A stretch of DNA of 64,000 nt, from NCBI RefSeq assembly GCF_002744735.1, contig NZ_KZ319339.1, positions 620,001-684,000 of the forward strand, read 5' to 3'. Shown here in pieces: positions 41,237 to 50,712 of this stretch. The stretch is from Marinobacter guineae (GTDB lineage Bacteria > Pseudomonadota > Gammaproteobacteria > Pseudomonadales > Oleiphilaceae). The position numbers were made by a program, and so were the translations under genes. Under the pieces are notes generated by a model, which had not been told where the DNA came from, searched no databases, and saw nothing but the letters and a program-made list of their open reading frames with translations. Numbering within the stretch: the first letter of the stretch is position 1; every line of letters begins with the position of its first letter.

Positions 41237-41842
41237 TCAGCTTACCGGACCGCTGTGAAACCGGAACTCGGTGTCCGGCTCCTCAATCAGTGCCTTTTCC
41301 AGCGCCAGAAACTCGGCGACGCGCTCGTCTACTGGGCCGGCGGCCGCCTGCTCAGCAAGCTTGAGATAGTCTTGATAGTGCCGCGCCTCGGATTTCAGGA
41401 GGCTGGTATAGAAATCCGCCAGCTTTTCATCCAAGGAAGGCGCCAGTGCCGCAAACCGTTCGCAAGAACGAGCTTCGATAATAGCCCCGACGATAAGAAC
41501 ATCCACCAGCCGGCCGGGATCTTCTGAGCGGACTTCCTGTCTCAGTCCTGCCGCGTAGCGGGACGGAGTCAGGTGGCAGTATTCCACACTCCGTTTGTTC
41601 ATGATCGCCAGCACCTGCTCGAAATGCCGGAGCTCCTCCCGGGCAAGCCGTGACATCTTGTTCAGCAACTCGTTGTTGTCGACATACCGATACATCAGGC
41701 TGAGTGCGGTGGATGCGGCCTTCTTCTCACAGTGGGCGTGGTCGATCAGCATCAGCTCCTGGTTCGCCAGGGCATTGTCGATCCATTGTTGCGGAGTCCG
41801 GCACGGCAGAAAGTCATGAATCTCTTGCAGGGCGTCGGTCAT
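41237..41842 (-). CDS. miaE: tRNA-(ms2io6A)-hydroxylase
   Basis: Di-iron, ferritin-like enzyme hydroxylating the isopentenyl group of 2-methylthio-N6-isopentenyladenosine at tRNA position 37. It has 201 residues. Iron-ligand motifs are DHAHCEKKAAS, EELRHFEQV, EARSCERFAAL and SEARHYQDYL, as in Salmonella and Pseudomonas MiaE. Its 5' side faces acnB. Confidence 0.92.
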   Translation of the reverse strand: MTDALQEIHDFLPCRTPQQWIDNALANQELMLIDHAHCEKKAASTALSLMYRYVDNNELLNKMSRLAREELRHFEQVLAIMNKRSVEYCHLTPSRYAAGLRQEVRSEDPGRLVDVLIVGAIIEARSCERFAALAPSLDEKLADFYTSLLKSEARHYQDYLKLAEQAAAGPVDERVAEFLALEKALIEEPDTEFRFHSGPVS

Positions 41843-41957
41843 ATCATCATTACGCTGGTTAATTGGCGGCAGGAGTATAGCGCACTTAACAGATCTCTCC
41901 GACCTCTGTCCAACTTAACTTTATAAGGGGTTTCCTATAGAATGCAGCGCCAGATCA

Positions 41958-42019
41958 AGGAGTCTCTGAATAAATCCTGAAACCCCATCGGTGATTTGAG
42001 GCCTTATTCAGAGGCTCCT
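41958..42019. repeat. Inverted-repeat element in the acnB leader
   Basis: 16-bp inverted repeats, AGGAGTCTCTGAATAA (41958-41973) and TTATTCAGAGGCTCCT (42004-42019), one mismatch, surround 30 bases. It lies between a probable -10 (TATAGAAT near 41935) and the acnB start at 42098, so it would be in the mRNA leader as a hairpin. The ends resemble terminal repeats of IS5-type elements, so a short MITE remnant is possible. Confidence 0.55.
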
Positions 42020-42097
42020 GCGGCCTTTTCGCCACAAAACTCCCGCCGGGCACCACGCCCACAGCGCGGAACATTCCAACTGATGAGGGTCCATATC

Positions 42098-44692
42098 GTG
42101 TTAGAAGCCTATCGTGAACACGTTGCTGAACGTGAAGCCCTGGGCATTCCGCCCAAGCCCCTGAACCCCGAGCAGACTGCTGGTCTGATCGAGCTGCTGA
42201 AGAACCCGCCGGCCGGTGAAGAAGCAACCCTGGTTGACCTGCTGGAAAACCGCGTTCCGCCGGGCGTGGACGAAGCCGCTTATGTAAAAGCTGCGTTCCT
42301 GACCGCAATCGTTAAAGGCGAAGCCACTTCTCCGCTGATCGACAAAAAGAAGGCTGTCCAGCTGCTGGGCATGATGCAGGGTGGCTACAACATCGCCACT
42401 CTGGTTGATCTTCTGGACGACAGCGAACTGGCCGAGCTGGCCGGCAAAGAACTAAAGCACACGCTGCTGATGTTTGACGCGTTCAACGACGTTAAAGAAA
42501 AGATGGACGCTGGCAACGCCGTCGCCAAGTCCGTGGTTGAATCCTGGGCCAATGCCGAGTGGTTCACCAACAGGAAAAAGGTTCCCGAAAGTACCAAGAT
42601 GGTGGTTTTCAAGGTTACCGGCGAAACCAACACCGACGACCTGTCTCCGGCTCCGGATGCCTGGTCCCGGCCGGATATCCCGCTGCATGCCCGCGCTGCC
42701 TATAAAATGGAACGCGACGGCCTGAAGCCGGAAGAGCCCGGCGTCACTGGTCCCATGGGCCAGATCGACGAAATCAAAGCCAAGGGCCTGCCAGTTGCCT
42801 TTGTGGGTGACGTTGTCGGTACCGGTTCTTCACGGAAGTCTGCCACCAACTCCGTTCTGTGGTTCTTCGGTGACGACATCCCTGGCGTGCCGAACAAGCG
42901 TGCCGGCGGTGTCTGTATCGGTAACAAGGTCGCCCCGATTTTCTTCAACACCATGGAAGACGCTGGCGCTCTGGTATTCGAGGCCCCGGTTGACGACATG
43001 AACATGGGCGACGTCATTGAGATCCGCCCGTACGAAGGCAAGATCCTGAACGAAGCCGGCGAAACCATCTCCGAGTTCAAGTTCAAGTCTGATGTGATCC
43101 TGGACGAAGTTCAGGCCGGCGGCCGTATCCCGCTGATCATCGGTCGTGGCCTGACCGCCAAGGCCCGTACAGCGCTGAGCATGGGTGCCACCGACCTGTT
43201 CCGTCTGCCGAACGACCCGGAAGCCGGCACCAAGGGCTTCACCCTCGGCCAGAAGATGGTCGGCAAGGCCTGTGGCCTGGACGAAGGCAAGGGCGTTCGC
43301 CCGGGTACCTACTGCGAGCCTCACATGACCACCGTCGGCTCCCAGGACACCACCGGTCCGATGACCCGTGACGAACTGAAAGATCTGGCATGTCTGGGCT
43401 TCCAGGCCGACCTGGTGATGCAGTCCTTCTGTCACACCGCAGCCTACCCGAAGCCGGTAGACGTTGAAATGCAGCACACCATGCCGGACTTCATTCGCAA
43501 CCGTGGCGGTGTTTCCCTGCGCCCGGGCGACGGCATCATCCACTCCTGGCTGAACCGCATGCTGCTGCCGGACACTGTTGGAACTGGCGGTGATTCCCAT
43601 ACCCGTTTCCCGATGGGCATTTCGTTCCCGGCCGGTTCCGGCCTGGTTGCATTTGCCGCGGCGACCGGTGTTATGCCGCTGGACATGCCGGAATCTGTAC
43701 TGGTCCGCTTCAAGGGCGAAATGCAGCCGGGTATCACCCTGCGTGATCTGGTGCACGCCATCCCGCTGTACGGCATCAAGCAAGGCCTTCTGACCGTTGA
43801 GAAGAAAGGCAAGATCAACGAATTCTCCGGCCGTATCCTGGAGATCGAAGGACTTGAGCAGCTGACCGTTGAGCAGGCGTTCGAACTGTCTGACGCTTCC
43901 GCCGAGCGCTCTGCAGCCGGTTGTACCATCAACCTGTCTGAAGAGTCTGTAGCCGAGTACCTGCGCTCCAACATCACCATGTTGCGCTGGATGATTGCCG
44001 AAGGCTACGGCGATCCGCGTACTCTGGAGCGTCGCGCCCAGCAGATGGAAGAGTGGATTGCCGATCCGAAGCTGATGCGTGCCGACAAGGACGCGGAATA
44101 TGCCCACGTGGTGGAAATCGATCTCGCCGAGATCAAAGAACCGATCGTGTGCTGCCCGAACGATCCGGACGATGCCCGCACCCTGTCCGAAGTGGCTGGT
44201 GACAAGGTAGACGAAGTCTTCATCGGTTCCTGCATGACCAACATCGGTCACTTCCGTGCCGCTGGCAAGCTGCTGGCACAGAACAAGGAGCCCCTGAAGA
44301 CCCGTCTGTGGATGTCACCGCCCACCAAGATGGACCAGGCCCAGCTGATGGAAGAAGGTTACTTCAACATCTACGGCACCGCCGGTGTTCGCACCGAAAT
44401 GCCAGGCTGCTCCCTGTGCATGGGCAACCAGGCACGTGTGGCGGCCAAGAGCACGGTGCTGTCCACCTCCACCCGTAACTTCCCGAACCGACTGGGTGAT
44501 GGTGCCAACGTGTACCTGACCTCAGCGGAACTGGCAGCGGTTGGCGCGGTGCTTGGCAAACTCCCCTCCGCCGAGGAGTACATGGAGTACGCCAAGGACC
44601 TGAACAGCATGTCGAAAGAGATCTACAAGTACCTCAACTTCGACCAGATGGAGAACTACACCAAGAAGGCCGCCGAGGCGAACGTTGCCTAA
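42098..44692 (+). CDS. acnB: Aconitate hydratase B
   Basis: Citrate-isocitrate isomerase of the TCA cycle, also active on 2-methylaconitate in some bacteria. The start is GTG at 42098 ([16 protein letters not shown]), which matches the AcnB N-terminus and has GAGGG upstream, giving 864 residues. Seen are [50 protein letters not shown], and the cluster cysteines in [10 protein letters not shown] and GCSLCMGNQ. Nearly identical in layout to E. coli AcnB. Confidence 0.97.
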   Translation: MLEAYREHVAEREALGIPPKPLNPEQTAGLIELLKNPPAGEEATLVDLLENRVPPGVDEAAYVKAAFLTAIVKGEATSPLIDKKKAVQLLGMMQGGYNIATLVDLLDDSELAELAGKELKHTLLMFDAFNDVKEKMDAGNAVAKSVVESWANAEWFTNRKKVPESTKMVVFKVTGETNTDDLSPAPDAWSRPDIPLHARAAYKMERDGLKPEEPGVTGPMGQIDEIKAKGLPVAFVGDVVGTGSSRKSATNSVLWFFGDDIPGVPNKRAGGVCIGNKVAPIFFNTMEDAGALVFEAPVDDMNMGDVIEIRPYEGKILNEAGETISEFKFKSDVILDEVQAGGRIPLIIGRGLTAKARTALSMGATDLFRLPNDPEAGTKGFTLGQKMVGKACGLDEGKGVRPGTYCEPHMTTVGSQDTTGPMTRDELKDLACLGFQADLVMQSFCHTAAYPKPVDVEMQHTMPDFIRNRGGVSLRPGDGIIHSWLNRMLLPDTVGTGGDSHTRFPMGISFPAGSGLVAFAAATGVMPLDMPESVLVRFKGEMQPGITLRDLVHAIPLYGIKQGLLTVEKKGKINEFSGRILEIEGLEQLTVEQAFELSDASAERSAAGCTINLSEESVAEYLRSNITMLRWMIAEGYGDPRTLERRAQQMEEWIADPKLMRADKDAEYAHVVEIDLAEIKEPIVCCPNDPDDARTLSEVAGDKVDEVFIGSCMTNIGHFRAAGKLLAQNKEPLKTRLWMSPPTKMDQAQLMEEGYFNIYGTAGVRTEMPGCSLCMGNQARVAAKSTVLSTSTRNFPNRLGDGANVYLTSAELAAVGAVLGKLPSAEEYMEYAKDLNSMSKEIYKYLNFDQMENYTKKAAEANVA

Positions 44693-44721
44693 GCACTGAC
44701 TTTTTTCGGTTCAGCTCCACG

Positions 44722-44752
44722 AAAAACGCCAGCCTCCGGGCTGGCGTTTTTT
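44722..44752. terminator. Bidirectional terminator, acnB / usp
   Basis: The stem AAAAACGCCAGCC / GGCTGGCGTTTTT with a TCCG loop and seven T on the plus strand, 30 bases past acnB. The A run serves the minus strand. Confidence 0.92.
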
Positions 44753-44785
44753 TGTCGGCTCTCGTGGCATTACCAACGGCCAGCG

Positions 44786-45280
44786 TCACCCCCCCATCAG
44801 CGGCACGATCAGCACCGGACGCTTGGAGTGGGTCAGCGTCTTGGTCGCGGTAGAGCCGATCAGTGCCTGCCCTAGCGCGCTGTGTTTGCGGGTTCCCATA
44901 ACGATCACATCGGCATTCATCTCGTCGCCGACTTCTAGGATTTTACGCCAGGGTGTGCCTACCTCGATGCGCGCCTCAATGTTCTTCAGGCCCAACACTT
45001 CGTGCTCTTCCAGCTCTTCCTCGCAGAAGCGCTCTATCCGCTCGCGAATCTTGACGCTCAGCGCTTCAACGCCTTTATGCAGCATGTCGTCGAGCTCTTT
45101 TTCCTCCATCATGTTACTCAGCAAACTGCGTGCGGTACCCGACAGGGACTCAATCACGTGCAGATAAGTGATCTGAGCGCCGGAGTAGTGACCACACAGG
45201 CTGACCGCTGCACGGAATGCCGGACGTGAACCTTGATCAAGATCGGAGACATATAAAATCTTTTTAACATCATGAAACAT
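44786..45280 (-). CDS. Universal stress protein next to a TRAP transporter (TeaD-like position)
   Basis: UspA-fold protein of 164 residues. The C-terminal nucleotide loop reads VMGTRKHSALGQALIGSTA; in the usual G-x2-G-x9-G(S/T) pattern the second glycine is Lys here, so ATP binding may be altered. It lies 44 bases after dctM on the same strand. In Halomonas elongata the USP TeaD sits beside the ectoine TRAP genes and modulates uptake; a similar role here is an inference from position. Confidence 0.85.
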   Translation of the reverse strand: MFHDVKKILYVSDLDQGSRPAFRAAVSLCGHYSGAQITYLHVIESLSGTARSLLSNMMEEKELDDMLHKGVEALSVKIRERIERFCEEELEEHEVLGLKNIEARIEVGTPWRKILEVGDEMNADVIVMGTRKHSALGQALIGSTATKTLTHSKRPVLIVPLMGG

Positions 45281-45324
45281 TGTTCTTCTCCTCTATCCAC
45301 CCGGGGCAGGCAAGGCTGTACTGC

Positions 45325-46653
45325 TTAGCCGTACAGCAGCTCCGGCAAAAACAGTGCAATCTGAGCAATAAACACAATCAGCGCCAAACGCACAATATCG
45401 GCACACCAGAATGGTGTAACACCCTTGAAGATAGTGCCCGTTTTGACATCTCTCAATACTGCACTGAGCACAAAGACGTTCATACCCACGGGTGGCGTGA
45501 TCAGACTGATCTCAGTCACGACAACGACAACTATGCCGAACCACACCAGATCGAAGCCCATACTCTCTACAAGTGGATAGAATACCGGCACTGTCAACAG
45601 GATCATCGACAGACTTTCAAACACCATCCCAAGCACAATGTAGATACCCAAAATTGCCAGAATCACGACAATCGGGGCCACATCCAGCGCAGTCACGAAC
45701 TCCAGCAACATACCCGGCAGCCCGGCCCGGTTAATAAAGTCCGAGAAAATCAGCGCTCCAATCACCACGGCAAACAGCATCGCAGAAGTACGCGCTGTAT
45801 CCGCCAGTGTTTCGAAGAGTGTGGACCAAGTAAGGCTGCGCCGGGCGAGGGCAATCAGAAAAGCGCCACCGGCACCAATGCCCGCAGCTTCCGTCGGCGT
45901 GAAGACACCCAGATAGATACCGCCCATGACGACGGTGAACAACAGCAATACACCCCAAACGCCTTTCAGCGCGCGCAAACGTTCCGGCCATTCGGCTTTC
46001 TCACCCGCGGGGCCGGCGCTGGGATCACGCCAAACCACATAACGCACCGCGACCATATACATTAGCATGCCGAGGATGCCCGGAATGAAACCGGCGGCGA
46101 ACAGTTCACGGATAGAGGACTCGGTCAGCAGACCGTAAATTATCAGAATAACGCTCGGCGGTATCAGGATACCCAGAGTTCCGCCAGCAGCGATAGAGGC
46201 GGTGGCCAAAGAATCGGCATAACCGTATTTGCGCATCGGTGGCATGGCCACCTTGCCCATGGTTGCGGAGGTTGCCAGACTGGAGCCACAGATCGCCGAG
46301 AAACCACCACAGGCTACGACCGTTGCCATGGACAATCCGCCCTTGCGATGGCCGAGAAAAGCATTGGAAACATGGTAAAGCTCCTGGGCCAGGCCCGAAC
46401 GGGTCACCAGGTTACCCATCAGCACGAACAACGGAATTACCGACAGGCCATAATTCTGGACCGTATCAATCACCCGGTTCGACGCCATCGACAGGGCGCC
46501 CCGCCAGCGGAAATCCATGAAGTTGTTCAGGTCCAGCCCCATCAGAAAAGCGAAGCCAAAGAAACCGACCAGACCCATGGCAAAGGCAATCGGCACCCTC
46601 AGAACCAAGATCATGAAAAGGAGAACGGCAAAGCCGGTCAGCACGACGGTCAT
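45325..46653 (-). CDS. dctM: TRAP transporter large permease, DctM type
   Basis: Main membrane channel subunit of 442 residues with about 12 helices. DctM features are the N-terminal VLRVPIAFAMGLVGF, GGFSAICGSSLATSATMG, and IPPSVILIIYGLLTE. It is driven by a sodium gradient with DctP and DctQ. It comes third in a dctP-dctQ-dctM-usp series. The substrate is not shown by sequence; proximity to hpa genes suggests an aromatic or carboxylic acid. Confidence 0.92.
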   Translation of the reverse strand: MTVVLTGFAVLLFMILVLRVPIAFAMGLVGFFGFAFLMGLDLNNFMDFRWRGALSMASNRVIDTVQNYGLSVIPLFVLMGNLVTRSGLAQELYHVSNAFLGHRKGGLSMATVVACGGFSAICGSSLATSATMGKVAMPPMRKYGYADSLATASIAAGGTLGILIPPSVILIIYGLLTESSIRELFAAGFIPGILGMLMYMVAVRYVVWRDPSAGPAGEKAEWPERLRALKGVWGVLLLFTVVMGGIYLGVFTPTEAAGIGAGGAFLIALARRSLTWSTLFETLADTARTSAMLFAVVIGALIFSDFINRAGLPGMLLEFVTALDVAPIVVILAILGIYIVLGMVFESLSMILLTVPVFYPLVESMGFDLVWFGIVVVVVTEISLITPPVGMNVFVLSAVLRDVKTGTIFKGVTPFWCADIVRLALIVFIAQIALFLPELLYG

Positions 46654-46676
46654 AGAATTTTCCGTAACTGATTGGT

Positions 46677-47192
46677 TTATTTTTCAGGAGTGAACAGGGT
46701 GCGATAAACGCCGAGCGTTATCATGGCGGCGGCGGTCAGCCAACTCATTATGGCGATGTACTGGACGATATAACCACTGGGCATGCCGAGAAATTCCGTC
46801 ACAACACCACGCCGGATCGATCTCTCGCCAAGCTCAAAGATCCGTACCCCAAGGAAATACATCGAAGAGGAAATAATCAGGGCCGAAACCAGTCCGAGAA
46901 CCTTCAACACCTTTTGTCCCAGCACATTATCAAGCAGATCCACCACGATATGCCCACCCCGATAAGTGATAACCGGCATCGCCGCGAATACCATCAGGGC
47001 AAGGCCGAGCCGGGTGAGCTCAGTGGCCCCGGGAACGGGGCTGTTGAAGAGATAGCGACCGGCCACGTCCAGGCAGGTAGTCAACATAAGCAGGAAGAGA
47101 ACTGACGCTGCTACAGCCTCCAGAAGAAAGACCAGCCACTTGGCTGGCCCCTTCTCGCCATAATGCCTGTTAACCCATGTAGCGAGAGACAT
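46677..47192 (-). CDS. dctQ: TRAP transporter small permease, DctQ type
   Basis: Four-helix membrane subunit of 171 residues. The start at 47192 (MSLATWVNRHYGEKG) has AGGAG 7 bases upstream and begins just after the dctP stop; an earlier ATG would overlap dctP by 89 bases. Helices are near 22-42, 55-75, 98-118 and 138-160. It carries DVAGRYLFNSPVPGATELTR, typical of DctQ. Confidence 0.9.
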   Translation of the reverse strand: MSLATWVNRHYGEKGPAKWLVFLLEAVAASVLFLLMLTTCLDVAGRYLFNSPVPGATELTRLGLALMVFAAMPVITYRGGHIVVDLLDNVLGQKVLKVLGLVSALIISSSMYFLGVRIFELGERSIRRGVVTEFLGMPSGYIVQYIAIMSWLTAAAMITLGVYRTLFTPEK

Positions 47193-47196
47193 GTGG

Positions 47197-48234
47197 TTAC
47201 TCCTGGTGCTCACTCTCATACTCTCGGGCAATGGTCCGCAGCTCTTTGAGTGCCTGTCGGGCCTTCGGAGCACGATCAGACACACTCTGGATCCACTGTT
47301 CGTCCATGCCCTGAATCAGCTTCTGGAAGTCCTGCGCCATCTTATCCCCTTCCTTAACCCGGATGATGTTGACGCCGGCTTCCTGCGCGGCCTTCAGGCC
47401 CGCGTCATCAATGCCATCCCAGGCGCGTCCCGCCAGGGCGGAGAGTTTTTCACCCGAGACGTTCATGATCGCCTCGCGATCCTTGGGGTCCAGTTTTTCC
47501 AGGAAGTATGGGCTGATGAACATGGAAAAACTGCCGAGATACATGCCTCCGGGGAGCATGGTGACGTTGGGCGCCACTTCCTTCAGACGCAGCGTTTTCT
47601 GCTCACCCATGGGGAGGAAGGCACCATCAATCACCCCCTGCTGCATCATTTCATAGACTTTTGGGGCAGGCGCTGAAACCGCAGTCACGTCCATTCGCTT
47701 GCCAAGCTCGGTCTGGACGCCACCACCAATACGAATCTTCTTGCCCTTTATCTGGTCGAAGGAGGTAATTGGCTCAATGGAATGGATATAGCCCGGACCA
47801 TGGGTAAACATGCCCAGGAGGGTCAGGCCTTCAAACTCGCCGGTGTCCATGAAATATTCATTATACACCCGCCAGAGTGCCACAGACGCTGCCTCGGCCC
47901 CCACACCCAGGCCCGGCAGCTCCACAATCTGAGGCAATTGGAAACGGCCCGGAACGTAACCGTGGTAACTGAATCCCGCGTCGACGACACCGTCCTCTAC
48001 CAGTGTAAACATGGTTTTCGGGTGGCCCAGATCGCTTTCGATTTCAACCTTAACCCGTCCTTCCGTTGCCTCTTCGACCCATTTGGCCCAAGTCGGCCAG
48101 ACCACGGCATTCTGTGGGTTGGTCGGCGGCAGCCAGGTCCCAACGTGTAAGGTCGTGGCGGCGAAAGCGCTGCCGGATATTGCCAACCCCAATGAAAGGA
48201 TGGCGGCTTTGGTAAAGTGCTTTGTTTTTGTCAT
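47197..48234 (-). CDS. dctP: TRAP transporter periplasmic binding protein, DctP type
   Basis: Periplasmic receptor of 345 residues. A Sec signal peptide ends at SGSAFA-A (about residue 25). DctP-fold features include WPTWAKWVEEATEGRVKVEIES and the conserved arginine region GKKIRIGGGVQTELGKRM. It is first gene of the TRAP unit. A hairpin (GGCGCTGC/GCAGCGCC at 48309-48336) separates it from hpaF, which reads in the same direction. Confidence 0.92.
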   Translation of the reverse strand: MTKTKHFTKAAILSLGLAISGSAFAATTLHVGTWLPPTNPQNAVVWPTWAKWVEEATEGRVKVEIESDLGHPKTMFTLVEDGVVDAGFSYHGYVPGRFQLPQIVELPGLGVGAEAASVALWRVYNEYFMDTGEFEGLTLLGMFTHGPGYIHSIEPITSFDQIKGKKIRIGGGVQTELGKRMDVTAVSAPAPKVYEMMQQGVIDGAFLPMGEQKTLRLKEVAPNVTMLPGGMYLGSFSMFISPYFLEKLDPKDREAIMNVSGEKLSALAGRAWDGIDDAGLKAAQEAGVNIIRVKEGDKMAQDFQKLIQGMDEQWIQSVSDRAPKARQALKELRTIAREYESEHQE

Positions 48235-48356
48235 AACGGCCTATCTCCTGATTGTTTTGTAGTTATTACTTGCGTTGCCGCGGCCTGGGAAAACCCGCGG
48301 ATTTTTCTGGCGCTGCCACTACACATTTGCAGCGCCTACCCCGTATCACACTCCCG

Positions 48357-48743
48357 TCAGTTATTTTTGAACAGTGGATGAATGTTGTTCTTGTTGAATT
48401 TGAGAACAGGGTCCAGCTCCGTCATCTCGAATGAAATCTGGCAATAGCTGGCATCAGTGACTGGCTTCATCCAGTCGCAGAGAATGTCGAAAACCCTCTC
48501 GGCGACTTCCTTTTTCAGCGCCATGTCCCGGCCATGGCCTATCTTCAGAGTCAGGTTGAGGAAGGAGAAATCTTCTCTACCATCCGCGACCCGGAAATCG
48601 TCACAACGGATAGCGCGACTACGAACGCCACCAATGGGGAAAGCCCCGGTGGAGACCATGTATTCGTGTAAACGTGAGAACAGCGACTGGAATTCCAGTC
48701 GGTCGTGGAGATTACCTGAATACTCGACGATGAAATGAGGCAT
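48357..48743 (-). CDS. hpaF: 5-carboxymethyl-2-hydroxymuconate delta-isomerase
   Basis: Tautomerase-superfamily enzyme of the homoprotocatechuate pathway, isomerising 5-carboxymethyl-2-hydroxymuconate to 5-oxo-pent-3-ene-1,2,5-tricarboxylate. It starts at 48743 with MPHFIVEYSGNL, so the catalytic Pro2 is exposed; it is 128 residues long. GGVRSRAIRCDDF and SFEMTELDPVLKFNKNNIHPLF match E. coli HpaF. It is divergent from hpaH and has its own HpaR-like promoter. Confidence 0.93.
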   Translation of the reverse strand: MPHFIVEYSGNLHDRLEFQSLFSRLHEYMVSTGAFPIGGVRSRAIRCDDFRVADGREDFSFLNLTLKIGHGRDMALKKEVAERVFDILCDWMKPVTDASYCQISFEMTELDPVLKFNKNNIHPLFKNN

Positions 48744-48820
48744 AGGATGAGTCCCGGATATTAGGTTCATCGTTGTTATTGGACGTTCCCGGCAACGTTT
48801 GCGACACCGGAACTACCCAG

Positions 48821-48849
48821 AATCTAATTAACATATTAAGTTTTGTCAA
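48821..48849 (-). promoter_or_regulatory. hpaF promoter with HpaR-type operator in the spacer
   Basis: On the minus strand TTGACA (48849-48844), a 17-base spacer and TAGATT (48826-48821). The spacer contains TTAATATGTTAA (48839-48828), the palindrome repeated at the other hpa promoters. A bound dimer would block RNA polymerase. Confidence 0.75.
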
Positions 48850-48909
48850 CTCGCTCCCGGAAATGAAATTCGTCGGGGGAATGAGCATTCAACAGTCCAA
48901 ATCGGACCC

Positions 48910-48937
48910 TTGACTTACTTAATATGTTAACTAAAAT
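48910..48937 (+). promoter_or_regulatory. hpaHIG1G2E promoter with HpaR-type operator in the spacer
   Basis: TTGACT (48910-48915), a 16-base spacer and TAAAAT (48932-48937), with TTAATATGTTAA at 48919-48930 inside. It drives hpaH, whose start is 109 bases past the -10. The rest of the 302-base divergent region holds no gene. Confidence 0.75.
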
Positions 48938-49045
48938 AACAGGATTATCGACAGGGCCCAGCGCTCGTTCCGGACTTGAGCGACTGCAGCCCGCGACAGA
49001 CCACCGCCGGTCATCCACCCGACAACAAAAAGGTGCATTGCAAGC

Positions 49046-49849
49046 ATGTTGACGAAAGATCAGATCGAAACGGCTGCCGACCGCCTGTACGAGGCCGAGA
49101 CCAGCCGCAAACAGATCCCGGCCCTGACACTCGACCACCCGGATATGACCATGGAGGATGCCTATGCCATCCAGAAGGCTTGGGTGGATCGCAAGGTGGC
49201 CGAAGGCCGCGGAGTAATCGGCTACAAGATTGGCCTGACCTCCCGTGCCATGCAGATGTCGTCGAATATCGATGAACCGGACTATGGCGTACTCCTTGAT
49301 GACATGCTGCTCGAGGATGGCGCCACCATCAAGGCATCAGACTTTCTAGATCCTCGCATAGAGGTCGAACTGGCCTTTGTTCTGAAAAAGCCACTGTTCG
49401 GCGATAACGTCACGATTTTCGATGTGATCAACGCAACCGACTACATCATCCCGTCACTCGAGCTGATCGCGGCCCGCTGCCTGCGTACCGATCCCGAAAC
49501 CGGCTACACACGCAAAGTCTACGACACCATCTCCGACAATGCCGCCAACGCTGGCATCGTTATGGGGGGCCGCCCCATCAAGCCAATGGACATTGACCTG
49601 CGCTGGGCCGGCTGCATGCTGTACCTTAACGGCCAGATCGAAGAAACCGGGCTCGCTGGCGGCGTTCTGGGCAATCCGCTCAAGGGCATCACGTGGGTTT
49701 GCAAGCGCTTTGCGCCGCACGGCGTTGGCCTCGAACCGGGTCAGGTCATTCTGTCCGGCTCCTTCACCCGGCCGGTGCCGGTCAAGGCGGGCGATACCGT
49801 ACATGCCGATTTCGGTTCTCTGGGTGGCGTGACCCTGAACTTCGATTAA
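49046..49849 (+). CDS. hpaH: 2-oxo-hept-3-ene-1,7-dioate hydratase
   Basis: Adds water to 2-oxo-hept-3-ene-1,7-dioate, giving 4-hydroxy-2-oxo-heptane-1,7-dioate. 267 residues, the normal size. FAH-superfamily hydratase features: GYKIGLTSRAMQ, the metal-binding DPRIEVELAFVLKKPL, and LSGSFTRPVPVKAGDTV. It is first gene of the hpaH-I-G1-G2-E run. Confidence 0.94.
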   Translation: MLTKDQIETAADRLYEAETSRKQIPALTLDHPDMTMEDAYAIQKAWVDRKVAEGRGVIGYKIGLTSRAMQMSSNIDEPDYGVLLDDMLLEDGATIKASDFLDPRIEVELAFVLKKPLFGDNVTIFDVINATDYIIPSLELIAARCLRTDPETGYTRKVYDTISDNAANAGIVMGGRPIKPMDIDLRWAGCMLYLNGQIEETGLAGGVLGNPLKGITWVCKRFAPHGVGLEPGQVILSGSFTRPVPVKAGDTVHADFGSLGGVTLNFD

Positions 49850-49873
49850 ACAGACCGCACCGAGGACACGAGC

Positions 49874-50680
49874 ATGGAACTGCCCAAGAACCGTTTCAAG
49901 CAGGGGTTGGCCGCAGGTGAAACCCAATATGGGCTCTGGCTGGGGCTGCCGGATAACAGCGCAGCCGAAATTGCCGCAGTAGCCGGCTTTGATTGGCTAC
50001 TCATCGACGGCGAACATGCCCCGTTCGACCTGCGCACGATCCTGTCTCACCTGCAGGCAATCGCCCCCTACGATGTTGCCCCGATCGTGCGTTGTGTCGA
50101 GGGCAATACGGCACTCATCAAACAGCTGCTGGATATCGGAGTACAGACGCTGCTGGTCCCCATGGTAGAGGACGCGGAACAGGCGAAGCGGCTGGTGCAG
50201 GCGGTTCGCTACCCACCGGATGGCATTCGCGGTCTTGGCACCTCGCTGGCTCGAGCGGCGCGCTGGAATCAGGTGCCTGGCTACGTGAAGAAGGCCAATG
50301 ACGAGATCTGCCTGATTGTCCAGGTGGAAACCGCCAGCGCCATGGACAACCTCGATGAGATCCTGGCGGTTGAGGGCGTGGACGGGGTTTTCATCGGGCC
50401 GTCCGATCTTTCCGCATCCATGGGCTATGTTGGCGACGCCGGCAACCCGGTGGTCATTGATACCATCAACAAGGGCCTCAAGACGATACGTGCTGCCGGT
50501 AAATATGCCGGCCTGCTCTGTCTCGACCCATCCCTGGCGGAAAGCTACACCCAACAAGGCGCAGATTTCGTTGGCGTTGGCGTCGATACCATGATTCTGG
50601 CCACCGAAACCCGCAAGCTGGCGCAACGCTTCAAACAGGGTGCGCCAGTTAAAGACGACAAACCTCAGGCCGGCTATTGA
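49874..50680 (+). CDS. hpaI: 4-hydroxy-2-oxo-heptane-1,7-dioate aldolase
   Basis: Class II, metal-dependent aldolase splitting the C7 acid into pyruvate and succinic semialdehyde, the final step of the pathway. 268 residues. The catalytic histidine is in LLIDGEHAPFD; LVPMVEDAEQAKRLVQAVRYPP and IVQVETASAMDN (metal glutamate) and GPSDLSASMG are family marks. It lies 24 bases after hpaH. Confidence 0.95.
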   Translation: MELPKNRFKQGLAAGETQYGLWLGLPDNSAAEIAAVAGFDWLLIDGEHAPFDLRTILSHLQAIAPYDVAPIVRCVEGNTALIKQLLDIGVQTLLVPMVEDAEQAKRLVQAVRYPPDGIRGLGTSLARAARWNQVPGYVKKANDEICLIVQVETASAMDNLDEILAVEGVDGVFIGPSDLSASMGYVGDAGNPVVIDTINKGLKTIRAAGKYAGLLCLDPSLAESYTQQGADFVGVGVDTMILATETRKLAQRFKQGAPVKDDKPQAGY

Positions 50681-50712
50681 TCAACGACGGCCGTAACAGG
50701 AAAAGGTTACTC

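Noticed and set aside
42830..44251. 473-residue minus-strand open frame opposite acnB
   Set aside because: Antisense shadow of a highly conserved, strongly biased gene.
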